A stretch of 64,000 bases of DNA from Variimorphobacter saccharofermentans (GTDB lineage: Bacteria > Bacillota > Clostridia > Lachnospirales > Lachnospiraceae): positions 3,822,501 to 3,886,500 of the forward strand of contig NZ_JACEGA010000001.1 in the NCBI RefSeq assembly GCF_014174405.1. Direction: 5' to 3'. Within the stretch, counting starts at the first letter, position 1. Each line of letters starts with the position of its first letter. Positions 37,142-45,524 of this stretch are shown piece after piece. The position numbers and the translations under genes are program-made. The notes beneath the pieces were generated by a model. That model made no database searches and was not told where the DNA came from. It saw nothing but the letters and a program-made list of their open reading frames with translations.

Positions 37142-39436
37142 CTATTTTTGCCATAACCCCGCCGTTATTACCGTCATATCATCCATTGGGATATAGTTAC
37201 TTTGGGACAGAGTTCGATCGAGAATTCGATTCGCAATCTCTTGCGGATTATTGCTGTCAACTTCCATGATCAGCTTCTCCATGAAAGCTTCCTTCTCAAC
37301 CTCATTAATACAGTCAAGGACTCCATCCGTTACCATGACAATAATATCTCCATCATATAGCTTCTTGGTTACGGTATCATAATCAACATTTCCAAACATA
37401 CCTATGGGAAGCGTAGTGGAGCTGATGGTTTCCACCCAGTTTTCTCTCTTAATGAAGGCAGTTGCTGCACCAATCTTAATAAACTCACACATTCCTGTGA
37501 AAAGATTAATGATACTCATGTCAATAGTTGAAAAAATCTGTTTATCAGATTTCAAAACCAGGCTGGAATTGATTAGCTTAATGGCCGTCTCTGCTTTAAA
37601 ACCTGCTTCCATCATCTGTTCCAGCAATGCTATGACTGTTTCACTTTCCTCTCCAGCTTCTTTTCCCGTTCCCATTCCATCGGATAATCCAATTACAAAG
37701 TCCCCGCTCTCCAGGTTGAGGATGGAGAAATTATCTCCAGAAATACTTTCCTTCATCGCTCGTGCCACTCCGGTCAGCACCTTGAATTTGGTATCCTCCA
37801 CAAATATAAAATTATCTGCTTCCCTGGATATAACAGATTTTGAGGCTTCAGAAGCCCTGACCCGAATCCCAAGAACCTCAGAAATGGCAAGAGCCGCTTC
37901 CTTTGCCGTAACACATCGGCCTCCCCTGCAGTATGCTGTCAGATATATTTCCTTTCGTTTATTTCCTCTTTCAAAAATCGTAATCTCCCTGACACTGATA
38001 TGTTCTCCCCGCAAGCGACGTACAACACGTTCCTCCTCTGCTCTGGAGACCTCTGCTGCCTCGTAGATATCACCGGTGATATCCTGAATGACGGAGGATA
38101 CCTCCTTTAGTTGATCGGCAATAACCTCTCTGCTCTCCGAAATCCTATTCTGCCAAATATGATTCAACTTCGCTATCTCAAATCCACGATTCGTCTCTGC
38201 AATAAAATCATCCACACAGATGCAGTCCTTCAGGAAATCAGCAGGTAGGTCCTCCTTCCGAATGACACCCCTTGATTCCGCCAAATCAAATATCACACTG
38301 GCAGCCTCATAGGTCTGTGAAAATTTTTGCTCCCAGCAATGGCTACAGTGACTACAGTTCCTACAAAGCTTCTCCGATATATCTTCAAATATACGGTTGA
38401 TATCCCGCTGCTTAAGCTTTGTCTGTTTCTCCGTTATCGTATCTAGTGTCTTAGATAGCTTCAAAAAGGATTCTGAGAATATTCTCATTCTGGTCTTGGC
38501 TATTTTTTTAAGATTTTGAGCTGCAAGTAATTCCTGTTTTCCGGTTCCTCCTGCTGCATCAACACGGTAAATCACACTGCCCGGGAGAAGCATGAAAAGT
38601 ATGACGGAGGATACCAACGCCCCGATTTCTCTGGTCGTAAGCTCCATACCATCATTTACAATTCCCATAACCCCCGCAGTAATCATGTATATCATTGCTG
38701 TAGGAAATCTACCCATTTCACGAAAAATGGCCGGAATAATTCCCATCATTGTTAGTAATCCAACATCCGATACCGGAGCCCCTCGTAGCAGTAAAGCGAA
38801 GCCAGATACCGCACCTGTAATTGTTCCCTGCCCTACGCCATATTTATACGTGAAAAACAAGATAGAAAAATACACGATAGTTTCCACTAATGCGATATTC
38901 GGACTGGAGAACTCCGGAATACCATATATGATAACTGCAACAATTACTGCAGTACTCACCATCTGTTCATTATTCATCTTAAATCCACGGGAGGCCTCCA
39001 TAATAAAGTCGATTGCTCCATTGAATACCCAGGCGGCAATGCATGCAATTACTGCTTCCAGCAATGCCATGAAGATATACTCATAAAGCGGCTTTTGGGC
39101 TGTTATTTCCATAAATGAAAAGACACATAGAACAATGGATGGTATACTGTACAAAATTATTTTTGGCACATTTCGGTCCTTAAGTAACGGTGCTTCCAGC
39201 ATGACTATGGTGACGATCATGGTTAAGGTATATTTCAGCACCTCAGCAGGACTCATTGAGGTCACCAGACCCAGGAATATGGTTACAAATGCCATCCCTC
39301 TCCAGCTCTTGATATAATATGCCGCTGTAAAATATCCAATCGCAAGAGGGTTCATTCCGAAGAATGCTGTTCTTGCTATGATAAATCCCATTAAATGAAT
39401 TAATACTGCCCTGTGTTTGTAGTTATTGCTTTTCAT
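37142..39436 (-). CDS. spoIIE: Stage II sporulation protein E, serine phosphatase
   Basis: 764 aa. Membrane-bound PP2C phosphatase that dephosphorylates SpoIIAA to activate sigma-F in the forespore and joins the polar septum. The N-terminal part (about 1-300) has about ten hydrophobic helices. A central cysteine-bearing region (CRNCSHCSHCWEQKF) follows, and a C-terminal PP2C domain (about 560-764) with FVIGLSDGMGTGKEAGEES and DIIVMVTDGVLDC, whose acidic metal ligands are intact. GGAG precedes the start. It demonstrates an endospore former. Confidence 0.95.
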   Translation of the reverse strand: MKSNNYKHRAVLIHLMGFIIARTAFFGMNPLAIGYFTAAYYIKSWRGMAFVTIFLGLVTSMSPAEVLKYTLTMIVTIVMLEAPLLKDRNVPKIILYSIPSIVLCVFSFMEITAQKPLYEYIFMALLEAVIACIAAWVFNGAIDFIMEASRGFKMNNEQMVSTAVIVAVIIYGIPEFSSPNIALVETIVYFSILFFTYKYGVGQGTITGAVSGFALLLRGAPVSDVGLLTMMGIIPAIFREMGRFPTAMIYMITAGVMGIVNDGMELTTREIGALVSSVILFMLLPGSVIYRVDAAGGTGKQELLAAQNLKKIAKTRMRIFSESFLKLSKTLDTITEKQTKLKQRDINRIFEDISEKLCRNCSHCSHCWEQKFSQTYEAASVIFDLAESRGVIRKEDLPADFLKDCICVDDFIAETNRGFEIAKLNHIWQNRISESREVIADQLKEVSSVIQDITGDIYEAAEVSRAEEERVVRRLRGEHISVREITIFERGNKRKEIYLTAYCRGGRCVTAKEAALAISEVLGIRVRASEASKSVISREADNFIFVEDTKFKVLTGVARAMKESISGDNFSILNLESGDFVIGLSDGMGTGKEAGEESETVIALLEQMMEAGFKAETAIKLINSSLVLKSDKQIFSTIDMSIINLFTGMCEFIKIGAATAFIKRENWVETISSTTLPIGMFGNVDYDTVTKKLYDGDIIVMVTDGVLDCINEVEKEAFMEKLIMEVDSNNPQEIANRILDRTLSQSNYIPMDDMTVITAGLWQK

Positions 39437-39509
39437 CTCACTCTGCTCCTTCTGCTTGATCTAATGCCGGCCCATTGGCTGTGTTGTTATTATAGGCAGA
39501 GTAATTTGA

Positions 39510-39658
39510 AATTCTTGTCAAATCGAATCCCAGTAATTCAAAAACTTTTTGACAAGAATTCCATTGAAAAGGCGATAATCTCGAATAAAGGGAGCTAAGT
39601 AATGTTAGGAACGTAACATTACCATGTAATAAGAAATTCGAGGCATTTCTTATTACAT
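39510..39658. repeat. Cluster of three perfect inverted repeats
   Basis: AATTCTTGTCAAA (39510-39522) pairs with TTTGACAAGAATT (39548-39560). TAATGTTA (39600-39607) pairs with TAACATTA (39614-39621). ATGTAATAAGAAAT (39624-39637) pairs with ATTTCTTATTACAT (39645-39658). They lie between the spoIIE start and the tRNA, so they are in the spoIIE 5' region or the tRNA trailer. Role unknown. Confidence 0.6.
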
Positions 39659-39665
39659 AAAAATA

Positions 39666-39693
39666 ACCACCCTCAAATTCATTTGAAAGTGGT
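39666..39693 (-). terminator. Intrinsic terminator of the tRNA-Met transcript
   Basis: On the minus strand ACCACTTTCAAAT pairs with TTTGAGGGTGGT around GAA, followed by TTATTTTTAT. It lies 26 bp past the tRNA 3' end. Confidence 0.75.
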
Positions 39694-39718
39694 CTTATTC
39701 ATTCATATTCATAATTAA

Positions 39719-39792
39719 TAGCGAAGGACGGATTTGAACCGCCGACACCGCGGGTATGAACCGCGTGCTCTCGCCAACTGAGCTACTTCGCC
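39719..39792 (-). tRNA. tRNA-Met (CAT)
   Basis: A cloverleaf on the minus strand begins GGCGAAGTAGCTCAGTTGG. The anticodon stem-loop CGCGG-TTCATAC-CCGCG gives CAT. The T arm GGCGGTTCAAATCCGTC and acceptor 3' side CTTCGCT follow, with discriminator A. CCA is not encoded. The G1-U72 pair and TTCATAC loop fit elongator methionine tRNA rather than initiator or Ile2, but lysidine-modified Ile2 cannot be fully excluded. Confidence 0.93.
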
Positions 39793-39894
39793 GAAGTGAC
39801 GAATTTCATTATATCTGCTTTCCTTAATCTTGTCAATCCTTTATTTGCATTAGAAAACATCCTTTATTTTACAACATGCTATCCAAAAAAGACT

Positions 39895-40182
39895 TTATTT
39901 CTCCGGCTTAAAAATAATCTCATCCTCATAAACCAGTCCCAGTTTCTCTCTGGCCATATCCTCAATGTATTGCTTTGTCTGAACGTATGCTTTCATATTC
40001 TCAATATCCGTAGCACGTTCCTCCTGCTCCTTTTTTTGAGATTCAAGCCGTTCAATTCTAAGCCTTGCCTTTTCACTCTCTTCCTCAAGGTAAATTCTAC
40101 GATAAGACACAATTCCGCAAAGTACCAGAACTACGAAAGCGATAATACCTATCCCACTTTTCTTTTTATACTTTCTTCTCAT
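39895..40182 (-). CDS. divIC: DivIC/FtsB-family septum formation protein
   Basis: 95-aa bitopic division protein. A basic cytoplasmic start (MRRKYKKKSG), one membrane helix (about 11-28, IGIIAFVVLVLCGIV), then an extracytoplasmic coiled coil rich in Glu/Arg (LRIERLESQKKEQEERA). The end AREKLGLVYEDEIIFKPEK matches the DivIC/FtsB C-terminal motif. It forms a complex with FtsL and DivIB at the septum. Located between yabQ and the tRNA/spoIIE, as in the conserved spo-div cluster. Confidence 0.9.
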   Translation of the reverse strand: MRRKYKKKSGIGIIAFVVLVLCGIVSYRRIYLEEESEKARLRIERLESQKKEQEERATDIENMKAYVQTKQYIEDMAREKLGLVYEDEIIFKPEK

Positions 40183-40216
40183 GCAGTACCATCTCCTACC
40201 GATCAGCCTCTGATAA

Positions 40217-40780
40217 TTACATGTTGGCCTCTTTTTTCTGCTTTAATTCCTTAGTTCTTTTCTTCTGTTCTTTCTTCTTAAGCTTTTCCGCATTCTTCCT
40301 ATCCTTCTTCGCTATAGAAGCTTGTTTCCTTTTATCTCTCTTTATTTTAAACGAATTGAATACTTTTTTCAATCGGACATAAAGAATTTTTGCTATTTTC
40401 TTTATTCTGATGCTCAGGAACATTATAAATTGCTTTATTTTCCTGACTGCCAGGCTTATGGGACGAAGTAAAACCTTTATAAATCTGGTAACAGAATTCA
40501 CAATCATATCACTCAATAATGTGCGATACAGAAGCATTCCAATTGCCATTCCCATAATTGAAAAGCCGCGAATAATTCCGTTATTCACCTTGAATAGCAT
40601 GGCAAAGATAAATAAACTTGCAGCAACCCAATAAATCAGATCCTCCACTGCAAGAAAAAACTCATCATGCTTAATAAGTCTACGAAGAATTCTTAAGGCA
40701 TCGTAGACCAGCATAAGAATCAGTCCCCATAAAATAGAGATCAGAAAAAATTCCAGCTCCACCGTAATCGCATGATTCAT
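40217..40780 (-). CDS. yabQ: Spore cortex protein YabQ
   Basis: 187 aa. Sporulation membrane protein required for cortex formation in Bacillus. Helices at about 5-27 (ELEFFLISILWGLILMLVYDAL), 42-60 and 66-88 agree with the family, along with LRRLIKHDEFFLAVEDLIYW. The C-terminal third is strongly basic (KKKEQKKRTKELKQKK). It follows yabP with 9 bp between them, so they form one sporulation operon with divIC. Confidence 0.9.
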   Translation of the reverse strand: MNHAITVELEFFLISILWGLILMLVYDALRILRRLIKHDEFFLAVEDLIYWVAASLFIFAMLFKVNNGIIRGFSIMGMAIGMLLYRTLLSDMIVNSVTRFIKVLLRPISLAVRKIKQFIMFLSIRIKKIAKILYVRLKKVFNSFKIKRDKRKQASIAKKDRKNAEKLKKKEQKKRTKELKQKKEANM

Positions 40781-40789
40781 ACAGGCCTC

Positions 40790-41077
40790 CTATTTAAAAA
40801 GCCTGCCGAATAGACTCTCACTGGATTTCCCGGCATTCGACGCATCCGAATATGTCAGACTGTCAATTCGTCCGTCAATATCAACCTCTCCCTTTTCCAA
40901 GGTTAATCGATTTACATGGAGTTCTGTTCCACGAATCATCAGTATTCCCTGCTCTGTCTGTAATAATACCTCTCCCGCATCAAAGGATAGCACGTCATTT
41001 ACTCCGGTAATTGTTGCGTTTTTCCTTGCACTTATATTCAATTTGTGACCTTTTAAGATCGGTTGTTTCTCTTCCAT
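40790..41077 (-). CDS. yabP: Sporulation protein YabP
   Basis: 95 aa. A beta-rich small protein of the YabP/YqfC family, needed for cortex assembly. MEEKQPILKGHKLNISARKN, FDAGEVLLQTEQGILMIRGT and LHVNRLTLEKGEVDIDGRID are characteristic. It directly precedes yabQ. Probably expressed in the mother cell under sigma-E by analogy with Bacillus; no promoter was assigned here. Confidence 0.92.
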   Translation of the reverse strand: MEEKQPILKGHKLNISARKNATITGVNDVLSFDAGEVLLQTEQGILMIRGTELHVNRLTLEKGEVDIDGRIDSLTYSDASNAGKSSESLFGRLFK

Positions 41078-41188
41078 ATCAAAGCCTCCTCTATTATATC
41101 TCTGTTATCCGGTCTGAAAAATGGACCAAGATATACCTTGTTTAAATATATGAGGAGACTTCTCACTTCATGACGATACAATTAAGCT

Positions 41189-41428
41189 TTAGATATACCT
41201 ATAAAGCTCCTTCGCATCATCCTTTTTTGTTGTTTCCTGTACATCAAGAACCTCGACCTTAACAGCTTTGCTGCCAAAGCCTATTTCAATAATATCGCCG
41301 ACCTTTACAGTTGCTGAAGCCTTGGCCGGTTTATTGTTAATCATTACTCTTCCAGCATCGCAAGCATCGTTCGCAACCGTTCTTCGTTTTATTAGTCTGG
41401 ATACCTTTAAAAATTTGTCTAATCTCAT
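41189..41428 (-). CDS. rqcP: S4-domain RNA-binding protein RqcP (YabO)
   Basis: 79 aa. A single S4 domain: MRLDKFLKVSRLIKRRTVAN, then GRVMINNKPAKAS and VGDIIEIGFG. Homologues of Hsp15/YabO bind stalled 50S subunits with RqcH and help add C-terminal alanine tails in ribosome quality control. It sits between hup and yabP, as in Bacillus and Clostridia. The exact name relies on this synteny. Confidence 0.88.
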   Translation of the reverse strand: MRLDKFLKVSRLIKRRTVANDACDAGRVMINNKPAKASATVKVGDIIEIGFGSKAVKVEVLDVQETTKKDDAKELYRYI

Positions 41429-41470
41429 GATAAACCCTCATTTAAGTCTTTATTTATAATCTAAAAAAGA

Positions 41471-41517
41471 CTGTTTTAAAAACCCTACACCCCAAGGATA
41501 TCCGGAATTTAAAACAG
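41471..41517 (-). terminator. Intrinsic terminator of hup
   Basis: CTGTTTTAAA (41471-41480) and TTTAAAACAG (41508-41517) are perfect complements. On the minus strand the stem is followed by TCTTTTTTAG. It lies 21 bp past the hup stop and isolates hup from rqcP. Confidence 0.8.
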
Positions 41518-41537
41518 CCTCTTTCGTATTTTATCTA

Positions 41538-41813
41538 CTATGCGTTGATAACGTCCTTTAAAGCCTTACCTGCTTTGAACTTAGGTGCTTTAGAAGCAGC
41601 AATCTTAATTGTTTCCTTTGTTAAAGGATTTCTACCGGTTCTTGCCGGTCTCTCGGATACCTCAAATGTACCAAAACCAACTAACTGTACCTTCTCACCC
41701 TTAGTTAATTCCTCTGTAACAACATCAATAAAAGCTTTTAAAGCTTTTTCAGAATCCTTTTTGGAAAACTCTGTTTTTTCTGCAATCGCTGCAACTAATT
41801 CTGCTTTGTTCAT
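41538..41813 (-). CDS. hup: HU-family DNA-binding protein
   Basis: 91-aa nucleoid protein, full length. MNKAELVAAIAEKTEFSKKD opens the helical dimer domain. VQLVGFGTFEVSERPARTGRNP and the arm tip PLTKETIKIAASKAPKFKAG are canonical. It bends DNA and compacts the chromosome. AGGAGGAG precedes the ATG and a strong terminator follows, consistent with high expression. Confidence 0.96.
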   Translation of the reverse strand: MNKAELVAAIAEKTEFSKKDSEKALKAFIDVVTEELTKGEKVQLVGFGTFEVSERPARTGRNPLTKETIKIAASKAPKFKAGKALKDVINA

Positions 41814-41860
41814 GGATTTCTCCTCCTCTAAAGTGATAGTTATAATTTATAATCTTATGA

Positions 41861-42631
41861 TTACTTCACTTCCCGCCATAAAGCATCCTGCTCTAACGGG
41901 GAAAGTTCGCATAGATTATGCCCTTTACTCTCCGCAAGAGTAAAGACATCTACAAATCTATTTATAAACTTATTAGTCGCATTTGTCAAGGAATTTTCTG
42001 CATTTAATTGTAAAAACCGCGATAAATTAATCATTGAGAACATCACATCTCCAAATTCATCTGAAATATTGCTTTTATCCCCAATTTCAATGGATTCTTT
42101 CAACTCTTCCAACTCTTCATAAACCTTGTTAATAACCTGTTTGTAATCCTCAAAATCCATTCCGTTTTTCGCTGCTTTTCGTTGCACTTTTTCGGCTCTG
42201 ATATTAGCAGGTAATGCCTTGGGTATGTTAAACAATTCCTCCTTGATATTTGATGTCTTTTTTTCCGTTTTCTTGATTTCTTCCCAGTTTTTTATTACTC
42301 CTTCTGCATCCTCCACTTTTACATCTCCAAAGACATGGGGATGCCGGCGAATCATTTTATCTGCCACGCCGGATATCACATCATTGATATTAAACTCCTT
42401 TGTTTCCTCCGCTATTACACTATGAAGTGCTACTTGCAGCAGGATATCTCCTAGCTCTTCACATAAATTCTCATTATCCTTATTATTGATGGCCTCAATT
42501 GCTTCATAGCATTCCTCCAGCATACAGGTTCTGAGACTTTCGTGTGTCTGCTCCCTATCCCAGGGACATCCTTCCTTACTTCGCAGTTTTCTTATTATTC
42601 CCATGAAATCATCAAAACTATAGTCCGACAT
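41861..42631 (-). CDS. mazG: Nucleoside triphosphate pyrophosphohydrolase MazG (YabN-like C-terminal form)
   Basis: 256 aa starting at the ATG 42631, with GGAGG nearby; the frame runs on to 42667. Two MazG-type helical repeats are present: CPWDREQTHESLRTCMLEEC, EECYEAIEAI and EELGDILLQVALHSVIAEE, then YEELEELKESI and DEFGDVMFSMINLSRFL. The enzyme hydrolyses NTPs, cleansing non-canonical nucleotides. The tetrapyrrole-methylase half found fused in Bacillus YabN is missing. It lies in the conserved spoVT-mazG-hup-rqcP order. Confidence 0.93.
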   Translation of the reverse strand: MSDYSFDDFMGIIRKLRSKEGCPWDREQTHESLRTCMLEECYEAIEAINNKDNENLCEELGDILLQVALHSVIAEETKEFNINDVISGVADKMIRRHPHVFGDVKVEDAEGVIKNWEEIKKTEKKTSNIKEELFNIPKALPANIRAEKVQRKAAKNGMDFEDYKQVINKVYEELEELKESIEIGDKSNISDEFGDVMFSMINLSRFLQLNAENSLTNATNKFINRFVDVFTLAESKGHNLCELSPLEQDALWREVK

Positions 42632-42762
42632 ACTTTCCTCCGTACCTTTCCTGATCTTAATTATCATGCGTTCTTGTTCATATTAGTTGTTATTATAGCA
42701 GTATATCCCCAATAAATACAAGCTATCGTTTCTCCCCCAATACATTTATTATCAGATTTCTA

Positions 42763-42820
42763 GAACGAGGCTTTTACTCTAGTTGGTACTAGGGCTCTAT
42801 GTTTTAGAGCCCTATGTATC
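42763..42820 (+). repeat. Family B element fragment
   Basis: GAACGAGGCTTTTACTCTAG, then TTGGTACTAGGGCTCT and AGAGCCCTATGTATC, match the left part of the family B core at 36995-37050 with scattered changes. The right half and both arms are absent. It directly abuts family A copy 1. Confidence 0.65.
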
Positions 42821-42821
42821 A

Positions 42822-43010
42822 AGGGGCTGTTGCATAATATATGCAGGGATTATCACTTACGATAATACACTGTCGGAAGAACATATTGCTGTATTTTGAA
42901 TGAATCAGGCTAGCATTCATGTTCGCATGAGACATTCAAAATCAGTAATGTGTTCTTCCGTCCATGTGTGAGGTAAGTTATAATCACTGTTAATACATGC
43001 AACAGCCCCT
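42822..43010 (+). repeat. Family A palindromic element, copy 1
   Basis: A 189-bp element folds end to end. Outer arms AGGGGCTGTTGCAT/ATGCAACAGCCCCT pair. Inner arms GGAAGAACA/TGTTCTTCC and TTTTGAATG/CATTCAAAA pair. Between them lie ATAATACACTGTC and GTGTGAGGTAAGT, which are conserved in copy 2 at 53578-53758. It is downstream of spoVT (26 bp past its stop) and holds no coding region. Confidence 0.8.
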
Positions 43011-43013
43011 CTG

Positions 43014-43034
43014 TTATATAGTTCAACTATATAA
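43014..43034 (-). terminator. Perfect 10-bp palindrome at the end of spoVT
   Basis: TTATATAGTT (43014-43023), a single C, then AACTATATAA (43025-43034), one base short of the spoVT stop codon. Terminator-like in position but AT-rich and without a clear T-run, so the function is uncertain. Confidence 0.4.
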
Positions 43035-43035
43035 T

Positions 43036-43584
43036 TTATTGTTCCATTTGTCTGCCTAAAAACGCCGCCGCTGTTGCGGCTAATTTCGTCTCTAATTCTC
43101 CAAATTTTGTTTTGGCATCCTTGGTCAGGATGATTACAGAACCAATCGCATCTCCTTCACTGATTATTGGAGTGATAACCTGATAGGTGAACTCTGAATC
43201 GTCATCATTCATAATACGAACAAAGCTCTTTTCATCTCTTCCTGCAACTACGGTTTCTCTCTCATTGATTACTTCTTCCAGATCATGACTGATACCCTTT
43301 GTAATCAGGTCCTTCTTTGTTGGACCCGCTACTGCTATGAATTGATCCTTATCAGTAATGGCAATGATATGCCCTGTGGTCTGAGTAAGAGAGTCTGCAT
43401 ATTGCTTTGCAAACTGACCCAATTCACCGATTGGAGAATATTTCTTTAAAATAATTTCTCCTTCTCTATCGGTAAATATCTCTAAAGGGTCTCCTTCTCT
43501 TATTCTTAAAGTCCGTCGAATTTCCTTTGGTACAACGACACGGCCGAGGTCATCTATTCTTCTTACTATTCCGGTAGCTTTCAT
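43036..43584 (-). CDS. spoVT: Stage V sporulation protein T, AbrB-family regulator
   Basis: 182 aa. The N-terminal AbrB/MazE swapped-hairpin DNA-binding domain (1-50) reads MKATGIVRRIDDLGRVVVPK and continues IRRTLRIREGDPLEI. The C-terminal GAF-like domain (about 55-180) reads GHIIAITDKDQFIAVAGPT. SpoVT modulates sigma-G genes in the forespore. Complete and in its usual place beside mazG. AGGAAGA precedes the ATG. The 189-bp region before the next gene contains only short AT-rich frames. Confidence 0.96.
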   Translation of the reverse strand: MKATGIVRRIDDLGRVVVPKEIRRTLRIREGDPLEIFTDREGEIILKKYSPIGELGQFAKQYADSLTQTTGHIIAITDKDQFIAVAGPTKKDLITKGISHDLEEVINERETVVAGRDEKSFVRIMNDDDSEFTYQVITPIISEGDAIGSVIILTKDAKTKFGELETKLAATAAAFLGRQMEQ

Positions 43585-43773
43585 ACATGATCTTCCTCCA
43601 TCTTACATAATTTAAATTTACAGTTAGTTGTTGCATTTTTTTTAACCTATCATTATTGTTTGTAAAATGGGAAAGTTTATACATTTGTTTTTGATATTTA
43701 TTATAATGATTCATTTCATATTGATTTATTATAGTATTTTCCATATCTATTCGACAATTGCTTAATAAAAAAA

Positions 43774-45474
43774 TTACACATTGGCACGAAAGGTTCTGAA
43801 CATATTGAAAATATCAATACTTCCAAATCCCCAGTCCCGATTGGGAAATGTCGTAGTTCCGCTTCGGTTTGCTCCACGAATCAAATAATTTTTAATAGGC
43901 GTTGTACTTAGATTCGGTATGTTACCTCTCACCACACCATATTCCAGAAGAAGAGCCACAATGCCGGCGGTATGAGCAGATGCCACACTGGTACCACTAA
44001 ATCTTCGATAGCTTCCATCCAAAGTCGGAGCGATATAATTTACGCCGGGAGCAGCTAATTCCGGCTTGATTTTATTCAATCTGGTATAACCTCTGCTTGA
44101 ATTGGCATATAAGGTTCCGGTTCTCGGGTTATAGGCAGTAACCGTAATTGGTACAGTAGCTGACCCCGGTGATAATACGGTGGTATAGATATCCGACTGG
44201 ACAAAATACGTATCATGCGATATGAAGTCATCCATTGGTAGCCACATATGAAAGCTTGACTGCAGGTCACTTTTGGAATAAATCGTAAATCTCCAAGTAC
44301 CCGGAGAGGCATTCCGAAAGCGTAGTGCAATTACCTGATCCCCCGTACCGGATTCCACCGTTCGAAAGACTGTTTCAATCACTGTTGATTCAAATAAAAA
44401 AGATATCCGTCGATCTAGCCGTAGTGATGCAGTAATTCTCGGAATGTATTCTCCCGAGGGAGATAAGATATCCATGCTGAAAATTCCCGGGTTATCCCCC
44501 CATAGTTCCATTGTAAAATTCTTATCCCTCTCACCCACATTCATTTCTACCACAACACTACCCTCTCCAGGACCAATGCTTGAAAAGTGATGTCGACTCA
44601 GGTTTCCTTCATTCCCCACAGGTGTAACAATTCCAACCCCAGGCAAACTTGCAGATAAGGAAGTAAATATACTTAAGGGGGAATATCCGTCATGAGGTCC
44701 CTGAGAGGTCCCCAATCCAAGGCATATAGCGAGGGGACGTCTTGCCCTCCTTGCTGCCCGAATACAGTAATCTACTCCCCACATAATTGCATTTTCCTGA
44801 TAACATGCTACTCCCTCCGGTATCCCTATGATTTCGCGAAGGTATTCTTTCGCCTGCATGAGCTTTACGATAATTAATTCTGCATCAGGTGCCACCCCAT
44901 AAAAGTTATCCTGTTCTATCTCTCTTCCAGCAGCGATGGCTGCAAGCATGGTTCCATGACCGTTCTCATCATCACTTGGTACTATATCCAATGGATTTTC
45001 TGCCGCTAGTGCCTGATTGATCTGATCTGCTGTATATTCCGTACCAAAAAAGGTTTCAAAGGGATAATGATCACTTTGAATAGTTTGATCCCATATGGAA
45101 TGTATTTTTGTCGTTCCATCCTCTTTTACAAAGACAGGAAGCCGATAATTAATTCCCGTATCTATGATCCCAACCAAAGTCCCTTCTCCACGCAGATTAA
45201 GATTCGGATTGCCTCTGATCTCATCCACTCCCGAGGCCTCCAGTGCTTCCTCACTGGTTAATCCGCATACATAAGGATCTACTAAGTATTCAAGGACCTC
45301 CATACTTCTTCTGTCGAATGACTCAATTGGAAAATAAAGGACAGCAAATGTATGATTTATCATATGAACCGATGCATTAGGAATTTGAGATAATATCAGT
45401 GGATTTCTTCGATAGTCTATAATTAAATCAGCATACTCATTACTGGTTATTTTATACCTTTCTTCCTCAGTCAT
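43774..45474 (-). CDS. Csp-like subtilisin family (S8) protease, copy 2
   Basis: 566 aa from the ATG at 45474, with GAGGTGG upstream; the frame runs on into the preceding gene. The triad is intact: Asp in VGIIDTGINY, His in DENGHGTMLAA, Ser in FSGTSVASAHTAG. No signal peptide is seen, which resembles Csp spore germination proteases that process SleC-like cortex hydrolases. A long jelly-roll insertion (about 300-440) lies between the His and Ser motifs. It is a tandem paralogue of the gene just upstream. Confidence 0.87.
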   Translation of the reverse strand: MTEEERYKITSNEYADLIIDYRRNPLILSQIPNASVHMINHTFAVLYFPIESFDRRSMEVLEYLVDPYVCGLTSEEALEASGVDEIRGNPNLNLRGEGTLVGIIDTGINYRLPVFVKEDGTTKIHSIWDQTIQSDHYPFETFFGTEYTADQINQALAAENPLDIVPSDDENGHGTMLAAIAAGREIEQDNFYGVAPDAELIIVKLMQAKEYLREIIGIPEGVACYQENAIMWGVDYCIRAARRARRPLAICLGLGTSQGPHDGYSPLSIFTSLSASLPGVGIVTPVGNEGNLSRHHFSSIGPGEGSVVVEMNVGERDKNFTMELWGDNPGIFSMDILSPSGEYIPRITASLRLDRRISFLFESTVIETVFRTVESGTGDQVIALRFRNASPGTWRFTIYSKSDLQSSFHMWLPMDDFISHDTYFVQSDIYTTVLSPGSATVPITVTAYNPRTGTLYANSSRGYTRLNKIKPELAAPGVNYIAPTLDGSYRRFSGTSVASAHTAGIVALLLEYGVVRGNIPNLSTTPIKNYLIRGANRSGTTTFPNRDWGFGSIDIFNMFRTFRANV

Positions 45475-45524
45475 ACTCCACCTCGCTCTATTATCTATAT
45501 TAAAATATTGATACAAATTATAAA

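Noticed and set aside
42822..43010. Family A as an insertion sequence
   Set aside because: No transposase frame and too short; only a non-autonomous element or RNA is possible.
43550..43744. 64-codon minus-strand frame before spoVT
   Set aside because: Overlaps the spoVT start in another frame, is Asn/Lys-rich and lacks a ribosome site.
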